From assembly GCF_030369675.1 (NCBI RefSeq), contig NZ_CP128477.1:3080001-3144000 (forward strand): a stretch of 64,000 bases of DNA. Direction: 5' to 3'. Both the position numbers and the translations under genes were made by a program. This stretch comes from Peteryoungia algae (GTDB lineage Bacteria > Pseudomonadota > Alphaproteobacteria > Rhizobiales > Rhizobiaceae). This document shows, in pieces, positions 41,958 through 52,322 of this stretch (the first letter of the stretch is position 1; every line of letters starts with the position of its first letter). A model generated the notes under the pieces. The model did no database searches. It saw only the letters and a list, made by a program, of their open reading frames with translations, and was not told the DNA's origin.

Positions 41958-42721
41958 CCCGCATGCTCCCGACCGGCCTGGCGCGCTGCCAAGCGTCGCT
42001 GCGTACCGACGCGACGACGCCAGATCTCGTTACGCATTGCCATCAGATGCAATGTGAAAAAAAGGAAGGTGAAGGCCAGCGCCATGATCAACAACGGCCA
42101 GAGGAATTCCGGATCGACGGTCGGCCCATCAAGGCGCATGACGCTCGCCGGCTGGTGCAGCGTGTTCCACCAGTCGACGGAGAACTTGATGATCGGAATG
42201 TTGACGAAGCCGACAAGGATGAGAACCGAACTGAGCCGGGCCGCCTTCGATGGGTCGTCCATTGCACGGTTCAGCGCGATCAGTCCCAGATACATCAGGA
42301 AAAGCACGAAAACGGAGGTAAGGCGCGCATCCCAGACCCACCAGGTGCCCCACATCGGCTTCCCCCACAGGGAGCCGGTGATCAGCGCGATCAGCGTGAA
42401 GGCCGCGCCGAGGGGTGCCGCAGCCTTGTGACTGACGTCTGCGAGAGGATGGCGCCACACGAGCGTGCCGATCGCCGACAGTGCCATCACGGAGTAGCAC
42501 ATCATCGACAGCCAGGCGGCCGGCACGTGCACATACATGATGCGGACTGTATCGCCCTGCTGGTAGTCAGTCTCCGACGCGAAACCCAGATAGAGCCCAG
42601 CCGCAAAAAGCAGTACCGTGATGCCGGCAAACCAGGGCAGCACCCAGGCCACGAGCGCCAGGAATCGGGTCGGATTGGCGAGGTCGCCGATTTTGGTAAT
42701 GGCAAGGCTGTTGTCAGTCAT
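41954..42721 (-). CDS. ccmC: Haem ABC exporter permease CcmC
   Basis: A 255-residue six-helix membrane protein. The haem-handling tryptophan-rich motif WGTWWVWDARLTS is present, with VHVPAAWLSM and the flanking conserved His residues. It loads haem onto CcmE at the outer face of the inner membrane. The start follows ccmB by 59 bp. Confidence 0.96.
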   Translation of the reverse strand: MTDNSLAITKIGDLANPTRFLALVAWVLPWFAGITVLLFAAGLYLGFASETDYQQGDTVRIMYVHVPAAWLSMMCYSVMALSAIGTLVWRHPLADVSHKAAAPLGAAFTLIALITGSLWGKPMWGTWWVWDARLTSVFVLFLMYLGLIALNRAMDDPSKAARLSSVLILVGFVNIPIIKFSVDWWNTLHQPASVMRLDGPTVDPEFLWPLLIMALAFTFLFFTLHLMAMRNEIWRRRVGTQRRLAARQAGREHAG

Positions 42722-42780
42722 GATGCGTTTTAGCCTGTCTCAATCCCGCCTGCAATTGATCCTGGTCAAGCCGAAATGTC

Positions 42781-43440
42781 TCAGTCTGCCGCGCTGCGCA
42801 AAGCCGCCGCCGCACCCACGGGGCCGATCACGGCGAAGAGAAGCGTAATCGCCGACAGAAACATGAAAGGCGGCAGGAAAGGTGCCGGGTCCTCGACCGC
42901 CGCATAGGACGCACTGACGCCGAAGATCAGCACTGGCACGGTGAGTGGAAGCACGAGGATCGACACCAGCAGACCGCCTCGGGGCAAGGCAACAGCGACG
43001 GCGGCACCGGCTGCTCCGATGAACGTGATTGCAGGCGACCCCACCAGCAGGGTGAGCATGACGGCGCCGATAGCAACCTCGTCCATGTTCATGAAGAGGC
43101 CGAGCAACGGAGAGGCAATGACAAGAGGCAGCCCCGTCGCCACCCAGTGCGCCAGGCATTTGACGAGCACGGTGAGGACCAGCGGTGTCTCTTGCATGAG
43201 CAAGATATCGAGCGATCCGTCGTCCCTCTCGGCCTGGAAGAGCCGGTCGAGACCAAGCAGGGCCGACAATAGCGCTCCGATCCAGACAATGGCCGGACCA
43301 ATGCGGGATAGAAGGTTGAGATCCGGACCGACGCCGAATGGGATGACAGCGACGACGGTCGTGAAGAAGAGCACACCGATCAGCGCGCCACCACCGGCGC
43401 GAACGGAAAGTTTCAGGTCTCTGAGGAACAGCGCCATCAT
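42781..43440 (-). CDS. ccmB: Haem ABC exporter permease CcmB
   Basis: A 219-residue six-helix membrane protein with the family features MMALFLRDLKLSVRAGGG, FQAERDDGSLDILLM and LPLTVPVLIFGVSA. It is the partner of CcmA in the ABC complex that releases haem-CcmE. Its ATG overlaps the ccmA stop by 4 bp. Confidence 0.95.
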   Translation of the reverse strand: MMALFLRDLKLSVRAGGGALIGVLFFTTVVAVIPFGVGPDLNLLSRIGPAIVWIGALLSALLGLDRLFQAERDDGSLDILLMQETPLVLTVLVKCLAHWVATGLPLVIASPLLGLFMNMDEVAIGAVMLTLLVGSPAITFIGAAGAAVAVALPRGGLLVSILVLPLTVPVLIFGVSASYAAVEDPAPFLPPFMFLSAITLLFAVIGPVGAAAALRSAAD

Positions 43441-44087
43441 GCGGAATACTCCTCCTCGACACCGTCGAATCCGAGCATTTCCAGGCTCTTGGCGCCCTCC
43501 ATGCCAAGAGGCTGGTGGGTTGCGGCAATAACGATTCCGCCCGCTTGACGATGACGACGCACCAGGTCCTCGAACATCGTGTCAGCACGGCGATCGAGGG
43601 CCGCCGTCGGCTCGTCGAGTATCCAGATCGGTCGGTGCGCGACGAGAAGCCGCGCCATGGCGAAGCGTCTCTGCTGGCCGGCGGAGAGGTAGCCATAGGG
43701 GAGATGTGTGATCCCGGCGAGACCGACGGCAGAGGCCGCCGCCTCGACCTCGAGGCTTTGCCCTGCACCCAGGTCACCGAGAAAGGATTTCCAGAAAGCC
43801 AGATTTTCGGCGACCGTCAGTTCCCGCTTCATCCCGTTGCGATGTCCGAGGTAGTGGCTGAACTCTCCAGCCGCGCGGGTTTCGCCATCGTCTTCGGAGA
43901 TACAAACGGCATGCCCTGTTTCCGGACGAAGAAGGCCGGCGAGAACCCTCAATAAGGTCGATTTTCCCGAGCCATTGCGCCCGGTCAATACGAGTGCTTC
44001 GCCTTCAGCCAAGGTAAAGGAAACATTAACGAAAATCAGATCGTCGCCACGGCGCGCTGAGAGATTTTCGGCATTGAGCCTGATCAT
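43437..44087 (-). CDS. ccmA: Haem ABC exporter ATP-binding protein CcmA
   Basis: A 216-residue ABC ATPase with Walker A GRNGSGKST, signature LSAGQQRRFAMARLL and Walker B IWILDEPTAALD. The start at 44087 follows GAAGG; codons upstream to 44120 are a weak alternative. It is the first gene of ccmABCDG, divergent from acnA with about 270 bp between. CcmE, F and H are not in the window. Confidence 0.95.
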   Translation of the reverse strand: MIRLNAENLSARRGDDLIFVNVSFTLAEGEALVLTGRNGSGKSTLLRVLAGLLRPETGHAVCISEDDGETRAAGEFSHYLGHRNGMKRELTVAENLAFWKSFLGDLGAGQSLEVEAAASAVGLAGITHLPYGYLSAGQQRRFAMARLLVAHRPIWILDEPTAALDRRADTMFEDLVRRHRQAGGIVIAATHQPLGMEGAKSLEMLGFDGVEEEYSA

Positions 44088-44357
44088 GATCGCCTTCTGG
44101 CAGGATGAGGCCTGCCTCATAAAAAAATCCGTTTTCGTCCTTCGTCGGTCTGGCGCCTTTCTTAGAAATTATCTATAAGACCTGCAACCACGCCAGCGGC
44201 CGGCGTGAAGTTCATCCTTGTGCCGAACTTGGACATTGCGAGGAGCGATGTTCACGTGCGGACAGCGGAAATGGTCGTACCCGCATCCTGATGTGCATGA
44301 AGTGCATAGGCGTCCGCACGATTGTGTTGGCTATCAGAATATGCGGGGTTTCTATCC

Positions 44358-47051
44358 GTGGCTAAATCTCTCGACAGTTTCAATTGCCGGTCGGTCCTGA
44401 CCGTCGACGGCAAGGACTATGTCTACTACAGCATCCCGAAGGCCGAAGCGAATGGCCTGACGGGTGTGTCGAAACTCCCCTACTCCATGAAAGTCCTGCT
44501 GGAGAACCTTCTCCGCAACGAGGATGGCCGCTCGGTCACCAAGAAGGACATCCAGGCCGTCGCCGAATGGCTGACCAACAAGGGGCTGGCCGAAGCGGAA
44601 ATCGCCTACCGCCCGGCCCGCGTGCTGATGCAGGACTTCACCGGCGTTCCCGCTGTCGTCGACCTTGCCGCCATGCGCGATGCCATGGTCAATCTCGGCG
44701 GTGATCCGGAAAAGATCAACCCGCTGGTTCCCGTCGACCTCGTCATCGACCACTCGGTCATCGTCGATGAATTCGGCACGCCGACGGCCTTTGCCCGCAA
44801 CGTTGAACTGGAGTACCAGCGCAACGGCGAGCGTTATCGCTTCCTGAAGTGGGGCCAGCAGGCCTTCAAGAACTTCCGCGTCGTTCCCCCGGGCACCGGC
44901 ATCTGTCACCAGGTCAATCTGGAATACCTCGGCCAGACCGTCTGGACCAAGGATGAGGACGGCGAAACAACGGCTTATCCGGATACCTGCGTCGGCACGG
45001 ACAGCCACACCACGATGATCAACGGTCTAGGCGTACTTGGTTGGGGCGTTGGCGGCATCGAAGCCGAAGCCGCCATGCTCGGCCAGCCCGTCTCCATGCT
45101 TCTGCCTGAAGTGATCGGCTTCAAGCTGACCGGCAAGGTGAAGGAAGGCGTGACCGCGACTGACCTCGTGCTGACCGTCGTGCAGATGCTGCGCAAGAAG
45201 GGCGTCGTTTCGAAGTTCGTCGAATTCTTCGGCCCCGGCCTCGACTCGATGTCGCTCGCCGACCGCGCAACGATCGGCAACATGGGTCCGGAATATGGCG
45301 CGACCTGTGGCTTCTTCCCGGTCGATGGCGAAACCATCAACTATCTGACCATGTCGGGCCGCACCAAGGACCGCATCGCCCTGGTGGAATCCTACTCCAA
45401 GGCGCAGGGCATGTGGCGCGACAGCGATGGATCGGACCTCGTCTTCACCGACACGCTTGAGCTCGACCTCGGCGATGTTGTTCCGTCCATGGCCGGCCCG
45501 AAGCGTCCGGAAGGCCGCCTGCCGCTCGAAACCATCGCACCCAACTTCGCAACCGCGCTGGAAACCGACTACAAGAAGCCGGGCCAGCTGACCAATCGTT
45601 ACGCTGTCGAAGGCACCGATTATGACATTGGTCACGGTGACGTTGCCATTGCCGCTATCACCTCCTGCACCAACACCTCGAACCCGAGCGTGCTGATTGC
45701 GGCCGGTCTTCTCGCCCGCAACGCCGTTGCCAAGGGCCTGAAGTCCAAGCCGTGGGTCAAGACCTCGCTCGCACCGGGATCTCAGGTTGTCGGCGAATAC
45801 CTGGCCAAGTCCGGCCTGCAGGTCTCGCTCGACGCACTCGGCTTCAATCTGGTCGGCTTCGGCTGCACGACCTGCATCGGCAATTCCGGCCCTCTGCCGG
45901 CGCCGATCTCCAAGACGATCAACGACAAGGGCCTGATCACGGCCGGCGTCCTCTCGGGCAACCGTAACTTCGAAGGTCGTATCTCTCCGGACGTTCAGGC
46001 CAACTACCTGGCCTCCCCGCCGCTGGTCGTCGCCTACGCGCTCGCCGGCACCGTCCAGAAGGACCTGACCACCGAGCCGCTCGGCGAAGACCAGAACGGC
46101 AACCCGGTCTACCTCAAGGACATTTGGCCGACCTCGCACGAAATTCAGGAATTCATCCTGAAATACGTCACCCGCGAACTTTACGAATCGAAATATGCCG
46201 ACGTGTTCAAGGGCGACGCCAACTGGCAGGCCGTTCAGGTTCCCGCTGGCCAGACCTATGCGTGGGACGACAAGTCGACCTATGTGCAGAACCCGCCCTA
46301 CTTCGTGGGCATGGGCAAGACCGGCTCGGGCCTGAAGAACATCAAGGGCGCCCGCGTGCTTGGGCTGTTCGGCGACAAGATCACCACCGACCACATCTCT
46401 CCGGCCGGCTCGATCAAGGCAGCGTCGCCGGCAGGTGCCTACCTGACCGAAAACGGTGTCGCGGTACCGGACTTCAACCAGTACGGCACCCGCCGTGGCA
46501 ACCATGAAGTCATGATGCGCGGCACGTTTGCCAACATCCGCATCCGCAACCACATGCTCGGCCCGAACGGCAAGGAAGGTGGCTTCACCATCCACTATCC
46601 GTCCAAGGAGGAGCTGTCGATTTACGATGCAGCGATGATGTACAAGCAAGAGGGCGTCCCGCTCGTCATCTTCGCCGGTGTCGAATATGGCAATGGTTCG
46701 TCGCGTGACTGGGCCGCCAAGGGTACCAATCTGCTCGGCGTCAAGGCCGTGATTGCCCAGTCCTTCGAGCGTATCCACCGTTCGAACCTTGTCGGCATGG
46801 GCATCGTGCCCTTCACCTTCGAGGAAGGCACCACCTGGGCCTCGCTGAACCTGAAGGGTGACGAAGTCGTCACGATCGAGGGTCTGGAAGGCGAGATCAA
46901 GCCGCGCGAGAAGAAGATCGCCAAGATCACCTACTCGGACGGCACCGTAAAGGACGTACCCCTGCTCTGCCGCATCGACACGCTCGATGAGGTCACCTAC
47001 ATGAACAATGGTGGCATCCTGCAGACCGTTCTGCGCGATCTCGCTGCCTGA
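44358..47051 (+). CDS. acnA: Aconitate hydratase AcnA
   Basis: An 897-residue aconitase that isomerises citrate to isocitrate in the TCA cycle. Cluster cysteines sit in SCTNTSNPS and [10 protein letters not shown]. The swivel domain includes [13 protein letters not shown] and [14 protein letters not shown]. The start is assigned to GTG 44358, giving [12 protein letters not shown], the usual beginning of rhizobial AcnA; the frame upstream to 44322 is not conserved in kind. A strong terminator follows. Confidence 0.97.
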   Translation: MAKSLDSFNCRSVLTVDGKDYVYYSIPKAEANGLTGVSKLPYSMKVLLENLLRNEDGRSVTKKDIQAVAEWLTNKGLAEAEIAYRPARVLMQDFTGVPAVVDLAAMRDAMVNLGGDPEKINPLVPVDLVIDHSVIVDEFGTPTAFARNVELEYQRNGERYRFLKWGQQAFKNFRVVPPGTGICHQVNLEYLGQTVWTKDEDGETTAYPDTCVGTDSHTTMINGLGVLGWGVGGIEAEAAMLGQPVSMLLPEVIGFKLTGKVKEGVTATDLVLTVVQMLRKKGVVSKFVEFFGPGLDSMSLADRATIGNMGPEYGATCGFFPVDGETINYLTMSGRTKDRIALVESYSKAQGMWRDSDGSDLVFTDTLELDLGDVVPSMAGPKRPEGRLPLETIAPNFATALETDYKKPGQLTNRYAVEGTDYDIGHGDVAIAAITSCTNTSNPSVLIAAGLLARNAVAKGLKSKPWVKTSLAPGSQVVGEYLAKSGLQVSLDALGFNLVGFGCTTCIGNSGPLPAPISKTINDKGLITAGVLSGNRNFEGRISPDVQANYLASPPLVVAYALAGTVQKDLTTEPLGEDQNGNPVYLKDIWPTSHEIQEFILKYVTRELYESKYADVFKGDANWQAVQVPAGQTYAWDDKSTYVQNPPYFVGMGKTGSGLKNIKGARVLGLFGDKITTDHISPAGSIKAASPAGAYLTENGVAVPDFNQYGTRRGNHEVMMRGTFANIRIRNHMLGPNGKEGGFTIHYPSKEELSIYDAAMMYKQEGVPLVIFAGVEYGNGSSRDWAAKGTNLLGVKAVIAQSFERIHRSNLVGMGIVPFTFEEGTTWASLNLKGDEVVTIEGLEGEIKPREKKIAKITYSDGTVKDVPLLCRIDTLDEVTYMNNGGILQTVLRDLAA

Positions 47052-47076
47052 TAGGTTTCTGTACGCCAGATGAAAA

Positions 47077-47102
47077 GCCGCCGGGCAACCGGCGGCTTTT
47101 TT
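47077..47102 (+). terminator. Rho-independent terminator after acnA
   Basis: GCCGCCGG (47077-47084), loop GCAA, CCGGCGGC (47089-47096), then six Ts (47097-47102). Confidence 0.95.
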
Positions 47103-47210
47103 CATTGCTGCCGGAATGGGAGCGTTGACAAAAATTTCACCCCTTCGTGACTTTGCGCTCGAGGGCGGAGAGGGTATCAGTGCAACGTTCAGGAAAGGCA
47201 TAGCATCGGC

Positions 47211-47999
47211 ATGTTGCAGGCAAAGACGAGGACAGGCAGACGGACGGCGTGGGCAAGGCTTGCCGCACTGTGTCTGGCACCGTTCATCGGCCTCTCAACA
47301 ACTGTTGCGATGGCTGACGAATTTGCCACGCCGAAAGGTGTCGTAGAACTCTTTACCTCACAGGGCTGCCGTTCCTGCCCCCCCGCTGACCGCGCCTTCG
47401 AGCAGCTGGTCCGGGAAGGCAAGGTTGTCGCTCTGTCCTATCACGTCGACTACTGGAACTACTTGGGCTGGGCCGACACCCTGGCAACCAAGGAAAACAC
47501 CGCAAGGCAGTACGCTTATGCCAAGGCCTTCGGCCGCAACGGGGTCTACACCCCCCAGGCTGTTCTGAATGGACGCGATCACCTGAAGGGCACCGATGCT
47601 GCCGAGGTCAATCGTCGCCTGGACCGGATGAATTCAAGCGGTAGAGGCCTTGTCGTCCCCGTGACGGCCTCTCGCCACGACGACCAATTGTCAATCTCGA
47701 TTGGTCAGGGATCCGGCAAGGCAAATGTCGTGGTGGTGTATTTCAGCCAAAACCAGACTGTCGAGGTGCTCAAGGGCGAAAACTTCGGGAAGAGACTGGA
47801 CTACTGGCACAGCGTGAACGACGTCCAGACTGTTGGGATGTGGTACGGAAAATCGCTCGAACTGACGCTTCCCGCGAACCCCATGGGCGACGACAAGAGC
47901 GACGGGATCGCCATTCTGCTTCAGGCTGCCGACAAAGCCGGCAATCCGTCCCGAATCATCGGTGCCACCGTGATGATGTCGACGGCAAAAACACTCTGA
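47211..47999 (+). CDS. DUF1223 family exported thioredoxin-like protein
   Basis: A 262-residue protein with an N-terminal signal-like hydrophobic segment (about 16-34, cleavage near AMA). The conserved block VVELFTSQGCRSCPPAD carries CxxC at C53/C56, followed by SYHVDYWNYLGWADTLA and VYTPQAVLNGRDHL. DUF1223 proteins are predicted periplasmic thioredoxin-fold proteins of unknown function. It follows acnA by 160 bp beyond a terminator, and marks the left flank of the sugar module. Confidence 0.9.
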   Translation: MLQAKTRTGRRTAWARLAALCLAPFIGLSTTVAMADEFATPKGVVELFTSQGCRSCPPADRAFEQLVREGKVVALSYHVDYWNYLGWADTLATKENTARQYAYAKAFGRNGVYTPQAVLNGRDHLKGTDAAEVNRRLDRMNSSGRGLVVPVTASRHDDQLSISIGQGSGKANVVVVYFSQNQTVEVLKGENFGKRLDYWHSVNDVQTVGMWYGKSLELTLPANPMGDDKSDGIAILLQAADKAGNPSRIIGATVMMSTAKTL

Positions 48000-48269
48000 T
48001 CTTATGGAAGCAGGAACTTGGTGTGGTCCGGCCCGGAAGCATTGGGGGGCTGGGGGTAAGGGGTCAATGCGCCAGACCGGACCGTTTGGCGCATCGCGCC
48101 AACCAAGTTAGTTATATACTATCTCAAAAAACGGCGGCGGTATGTTCAAATTTGGGCATCGGCACATTTATCCGTGTCGACGCGTGACGACGGTCACAGC
48201 CGACCAGAAGAGCGCGCTAGAAGCACGCCGTAGTTGTGTCGAGACGGTAGGAAAAACAGGCGGGATGGA

Positions 48270-48902
48270 TCAGGCCAGAAGTGCGTCGTAAGCGCGGACG
48301 GACTTTAAGGCGCGCTCAGCGATGATGCTCGCATCGTCACCCGGCTTGTAGAGGCTGGAGCCAAGTCCGAAGGCACGGACGCCGACATTCCAATAGTCCG
48401 CGAAGTTTGCGTCTGAGACGCCGCCGACAGCGCCCAGCGGAAGATGTGGCGGCAGGATGGCCTTGATGGCCGCGATGCCGCTCGGTCCGAGCACGCTTGC
48501 CGGGAAGAACTTGAGTGCTGCAGCACCGCACTTCGCCGCGAGCAGGGCCTCGGTCGGCGTAAAAACTCCGGGCATTGCGACCATGCCATGCGATACCGCG
48601 CGGCGGATCACGTCGGGTTCGACATTCGGGGTGACCAGGAGATTGCCGCCGACATCGTTCAGGCGGTCAACCTGAGCAACCTCCAGAACCGTCCCTGCGC
48701 CAATCAGGACATTCGCCGGAGCGCGTTTGCGCGCTTTTTCGATGGAGACGAAGGGATCCGGTGAATTCAACGGAACCTCGATTGCCTCGAAACCGGCTTC
48801 GATCAGTACATCGACCGTGACCTCAATTTCCTCCGGCTTGATGCCGCGCAGGATGGCAACGAGATTGCGGCGAAGCGCGGGCCAGGCAACGGAGGCGGTC
48901 AT
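48270..48902 (-). CDS. dgoA: 2-dehydro-3-deoxy-6-phosphogalactonate aldolase
   Basis: A 210-residue class I aldolase of the KDPG/KDPGal family. The Schiff-base lysine is K131 (AALKFFPAS), the acid/base Glu is E42 (AIEVPLNS) and the C-terminal phosphate loop is AVGGVSDANFADY. It splits KDPGal into pyruvate and glyceraldehyde-3-phosphate. Adjacent dgoK makes the assignment to the galactonate rather than the gluconate enzyme likely. The ATG at 48902 sits 4 bp after the dgoK stop. Confidence 0.93.
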   Translation of the reverse strand: MTASVAWPALRRNLVAILRGIKPEEIEVTVDVLIEAGFEAIEVPLNSPDPFVSIEKARKRAPANVLIGAGTVLEVAQVDRLNDVGGNLLVTPNVEPDVIRRAVSHGMVAMPGVFTPTEALLAAKCGAAALKFFPASVLGPSGIAAIKAILPPHLPLGAVGGVSDANFADYWNVGVRAFGLGSSLYKPGDDASIIAERALKSVRAYDALLA

Positions 48903-48906
48903 GGGC

Positions 48907-49836
48907 TCAGTCCTTGAATTCGTGATCGAAGAGCGAAAGGGCGGATGCGAGCAGTCCCCGGCGCACAAGCACCCCGCCATCCAGCAGGACGGCTTCCCCG
49001 CCGGCCTTGGAGAGGGCCCGCGCATAAAGCCGGGTAAGCTTGCCTGTGCCGATGAGATAGGCCTTTCCGTGGCGCAGGAGGTCATCTCTGATGGCAGCGA
49101 TCTCGGCGCCGATCAGGAGGCCCGAGAGACGCGCCGCAGGATTGGTCTTGGCATCCGCCGCGAGCAGGCCCTCGGCACGGATGGAAAAGAGGACGGATGT
49201 CAGCCCGAAGCCGGGTTCGAGCGCCTGTGAGACAGCCGCCTCGAAGATCTCCGGATCCGCTTCTGCGTCACCTTCCTCAGGCACGGACAGCCGGAGGATC
49301 GACTGCCGGCTAATCAGGTTGAACAACTCGCCAGTCATCACCGTCGAGAAGCGACGAACCTGACCACCCTCGACGAGAGCCCACTTGGAATGAGTTCCGG
49401 GAAGGCAGAACAGAGCATTGTCCAGACCCTGTTCCAGAGCGCCGGCGAGCTGGGTTTCCTCACCACGCATCACGTCAAACGCACCGCCTTCGCGCTGGCA
49501 GACACCAGGCAGGATGTAGACCGGCCGGCTTGCGCCTTCCGGCTGGACGGCATGCTGGAAAAGACCCACGAGAGGCGCCGGGGTCTCAACATAGGGTGCT
49601 TCACGCCAGCCTGTGCGGGCGCCTGCCATGCCGGCGATGACCACCGGCAGGTCGGATGATGCACCGAGCGCAGAAAGGTGACTTTCGAGAATGGCGGGGT
49701 AGGCAGCCCTGTCCAGGCTGCCCATACCCTCTTCGGATTGTCGTTCACCGATGACCGCGCCCTGGCTGTCGACGAGCCAGATACGCAGGTTGCTGGTGCC
49801 CCAATCGACGAGCGCGGCAAACGGTGATGCGGTCAC
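48907..49836 (-). CDS. dgoK: 2-dehydro-3-deoxygalactonokinase
   Basis: A 309-residue ASKHA-fold sugar-acid kinase. The first phosphate motif is VDWGTSNLRIWLVD (about 10-23). Other family pieces are PGTHSKWALVEGG and ALFCLPG. It phosphorylates 2-keto-3-deoxygalactonate for DgoA. The start is GTG 49836 with TGAGGA upstream; 9 bp separate it from the ALDH stop. Confidence 0.92.
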   Translation of the reverse strand: MTASPFAALVDWGTSNLRIWLVDSQGAVIGERQSEEGMGSLDRAAYPAILESHLSALGASSDLPVVIAGMAGARTGWREAPYVETPAPLVGLFQHAVQPEGASRPVYILPGVCQREGGAFDVMRGEETQLAGALEQGLDNALFCLPGTHSKWALVEGGQVRRFSTVMTGELFNLISRQSILRLSVPEEGDAEADPEIFEAAVSQALEPGFGLTSVLFSIRAEGLLAADAKTNPAARLSGLLIGAEIAAIRDDLLRHGKAYLIGTGKLTRLYARALSKAGGEAVLLDGGVLVRRGLLASALSLFDHEFKD

Positions 49837-49845
49837 GGCATGTCC

Positions 49846-51360
49846 TCAGGCGAGATCGGTCGGCAGAAGGGCTGCCGGAATATCCTGGAAGCAGACCGGC
49901 CGCAGGAAACGACGGATCGACAGCGTGCCGACAGAGGTGGCGCCAAAGTTTGTGGAGGCCGGGTAGGGGCCGCCGTGAACCATGGAATCGGCCACTTCGA
50001 CACCGGTCGGGAAACCGTTGGCGAGCACGCGACCGGCCTTGCGCTCCAGGATCGGCATCAGACGTTTTCCAAGCGCTTCGTCACCATCGGCAAGATGGAT
50101 CGAAGCCGTCAGCTGACCCGACAGGCTGCGCGCCATCGCGACCATCTCGTCCTCGCTATCGGCGACGACGATCAAGCCGAGCGGACCGAAGACCTCTTCG
50201 CCCAGCACATGGTTGTCGAGCCAATCCTTCGCCGTCGTCTGGAAAAGGTAAGGCGTGGCGTTGCGCAGGTCGCAAGTGGAGGTGACCAACGAGCGGACAC
50301 CCTCGGTGCCTGCGATCGTGGTCGCACCCTTGCGATAGGCATCGGCAATACCATCCGTCAGCATGGTCTGGGGACCGACGGCCGAGAGGGCTTCCGTTGC
50401 CGTCTCGACAAACCTGTCGGCCTCAGCGCCCTTGAGCAGGACGACGATACCAGGATTGGTGCAGAACTGGCCGGCACCCATGGTGAGCGAACCGACCCAG
50501 CCCTTGGCCGTGGTTTCGCCACGGGTCGCGACAGCCTTTGGCAACATGAACATCGGATTGACCGAGCCAAGCTCGCCGAAGAAGGGGATGGGCTCCGGAC
50601 GCTGGGCGCAAAGATCGAAGAGAGCGCGACCGCCGCCGAGCGAGCCGGTGAAGCCGACAGCCTTGATCAGCGGATGCTGGACGAGGGCCTGACCCACGTC
50701 GCGGCTGCCGCCATGCACGAGCGAGAAGACGCCCGGATGGACACCCGTGCGCTTGATCGCAGCATCGATGGCCGCGGCGACGATTTCGCCCGTGCCAGGA
50801 TGGGCGTCATGCGCCTTGACGACGACAGGGCAGCCTGCAGCGAGAGCAGCAGCCGTATCGCCACCGGCCGTGGAGAAGGCGAGCGGGAAGTTCGAAGCGC
50901 CAAAGACAGCAACCGGACCGATCGGGCGCTGAACCAGCTTCAGGTCCGGGCGCGGCAGCGGCTTGCGGTCGGGCAGGGCCTCGTCATGACGACGGTCGAG
51001 ATAGTCACCCTTGCGGATATGGGCGGCAAACAGGCGAAGCTGCCCGACGGTGCGGCCGCGCTCGCCGATCAGGCGCGCTTCCGGGAGGCCGGTTTCCTGA
51101 GAGCCGATTTCGGTGATCGCATCGCCACGCGCATCGATTTCTTCCGCGATCGCGTCAAGGAAAGCGGCTCGCTCTTCGCGCGTGGAATAGGCGTAGGTTT
51201 CAAATGCCTCTTCAGCAGCCTTGACTGCCTGATCGACCAGGGCAGGGGTACCCTTGGAGAAGGTGTGTGAGGAGCCCGTGGCAGGCGACGAGGCAAAGGT
51301 ATCCGTGCTGGCAACCCAGTTACCGGCGATCAGGTGTTTTCCAGTCGGTGTATAGGCCAT
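49846..51360 (-). CDS. Alpha-ketoglutaric semialdehyde (2,5-dioxovalerate) dehydrogenase
   Basis: A 504-residue aldehyde dehydrogenase. Catalytic residues are C300 (GAGQFCTNPGI), E263 (FFGELGSVNP) and N157 (GASNFPLAF). The sequence type is that of the NADP+-dependent KGSADH subfamily, which makes 2-oxoglutarate at the end of non-phosphorylative pentose and hexarate routes. Placement among arabinose/galactose genes supports this. Alternative aldehydes cannot be excluded from sequence alone. Confidence 0.88.
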   Translation of the reverse strand: MAYTPTGKHLIAGNWVASTDTFASSPATGSSHTFSKGTPALVDQAVKAAEEAFETYAYSTREERAAFLDAIAEEIDARGDAITEIGSQETGLPEARLIGERGRTVGQLRLFAAHIRKGDYLDRRHDEALPDRKPLPRPDLKLVQRPIGPVAVFGASNFPLAFSTAGGDTAAALAAGCPVVVKAHDAHPGTGEIVAAAIDAAIKRTGVHPGVFSLVHGGSRDVGQALVQHPLIKAVGFTGSLGGGRALFDLCAQRPEPIPFFGELGSVNPMFMLPKAVATRGETTAKGWVGSLTMGAGQFCTNPGIVVLLKGAEADRFVETATEALSAVGPQTMLTDGIADAYRKGATTIAGTEGVRSLVTSTCDLRNATPYLFQTTAKDWLDNHVLGEEVFGPLGLIVVADSEDEMVAMARSLSGQLTASIHLADGDEALGKRLMPILERKAGRVLANGFPTGVEVADSMVHGGPYPASTNFGATSVGTLSIRRFLRPVCFQDIPAALLPTDLA

Positions 51361-51381
51361 GAGATGGGCGTCCTTTTTTTG

Positions 51382-52311
51382 TCAGTCTTCGAAGGGAGCG
51401 ACGATTTTTCGTTCCCCGCAGAGGAAGGAATCCGCCACGATGCGCAGCGGCTGATAGTCGGTGTCGCTCTGGCGGGAGCGGATGAGTTGGGCGAAGCGTT
51501 CGTAGATCCCCGCATATTCACGATCGGGGCCGGACGCCTGTTCTTCACCCCCGATATAGAGTTCCGAACCGCCCTTTGAAAGACGCAGTTCGCCGGCATT
51601 CGTCTGGACTGTGATATCCCACGTCTGCGGACCTTCCTGTCGCCAGTCGAATTCCGCAGTAACCGGCGCGCCGTCGACGGTGCGCATGGCGATGGAAGCG
51701 GCGATCGGCTGCTTCTTGTTTTCGGGGAACTCGAGAACCGAGTTCTGCACCATGATAGGATCCGGGACGATTTCCGTCAGGATTGACAAGGCGTTGATAC
51801 CGGGATCGAAGACGCCGAAGCCACCCGGTTCCCAGATCCAGGCCTGGCCGGGATGCCAACGGCGCACGTCTTCCTTCCAGACGATCGAGATCGATTGGAT
51901 GACCTTGTCGGAAAGCCACTGGCGAGCCGGCTCGACACCGAGCGCGAAACGCGAGTGCCAGGTTGCAAACAAGGTGACGCCAGCCTTGGTCGCGAGCTCC
52001 GACAGAGCCTCGGCTTCGCCAAGCGTCGTTGCAGGCGGCTTTTCCATCAGCACATGGCGACCGGCGGCGATAGCAGCCTTGGCCATGTCGAATCGGACTT
52101 CAGGCGGAGTGCAAAGCGACACGACCTTGATGTCCGGGCGCGCGGCCAGAAACGCTTCGAAGTCGGTGAAGTTCTCGGCACCCTCGACCTTGCCGTGACG
52201 GCTGACGCCAACGGCAACGACGAAGTCCTGACCGCCTTCGATCGACGGAATGTGCTGGTCGCGGGCGATCTTGCCGATACCGACAAGCGCGAGCGGAATA
52301 CGATCTGCCAT
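51382..52311 (-). CDS. Gfo/Idh/MocA oxidoreductase: D-galactose / L-arabinose 1-dehydrogenase
   Basis: A 309-residue NAD(P)-dependent sugar dehydrogenase. The Rossmann motif is VGIGKIARDQH, the Gfo/Idh EKPP motif follows at about residue 93, and KEDVRRWHPGQAWIWEP with GGFGVFDPGINALSI closely matches what I recall of Azospirillum brasilense L-arabinose 1-dehydrogenase, which also oxidises D-galactose. The product is the aldonolactone. The ATG at 52311 is chosen; TTG six bases upstream is an alternative. No lactonase gene adjoins it. Confidence 0.88.
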   Translation of the reverse strand: MADRIPLALVGIGKIARDQHIPSIEGGQDFVVAVGVSRHGKVEGAENFTDFEAFLAARPDIKVVSLCTPPEVRFDMAKAAIAAGRHVLMEKPPATTLGEAEALSELATKAGVTLFATWHSRFALGVEPARQWLSDKVIQSISIVWKEDVRRWHPGQAWIWEPGGFGVFDPGINALSILTEIVPDPIMVQNSVLEFPENKKQPIAASIAMRTVDGAPVTAEFDWRQEGPQTWDITVQTNAGELRLSKGGSELYIGGEEQASGPDREYAGIYERFAQLIRSRQSDTDYQPLRIVADSFLCGERKIVAPFED

Positions 52312-52322
52312 CGTCAAGGTCC

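Noticed and set aside
45027..47201. A 724-codon open frame antisense to acnA
   Set aside because: The opposite strand has full-length aconitase with all catalytic motifs. The antisense translation is rich in Arg/Gly/Asp/Val without domain patterns, a shadow produced by GC-rich codon bias.
48140..48290. A 48-codon plus-strand frame starting MFKFGHRHIY between DUF1223 and dgoA
   Set aside because: It runs into the dgoA 3' end on the other strand, lacks a ribosome-binding site and shows no recognisable composition or motif.
49840..51270. A 476-codon plus-strand frame over the aldehyde dehydrogenase
   Set aside because: The minus-strand dehydrogenase has catalytic Cys, Glu and Asn in place and fits the operon; the plus frame has only Arg/Asp-rich shadow sequence.
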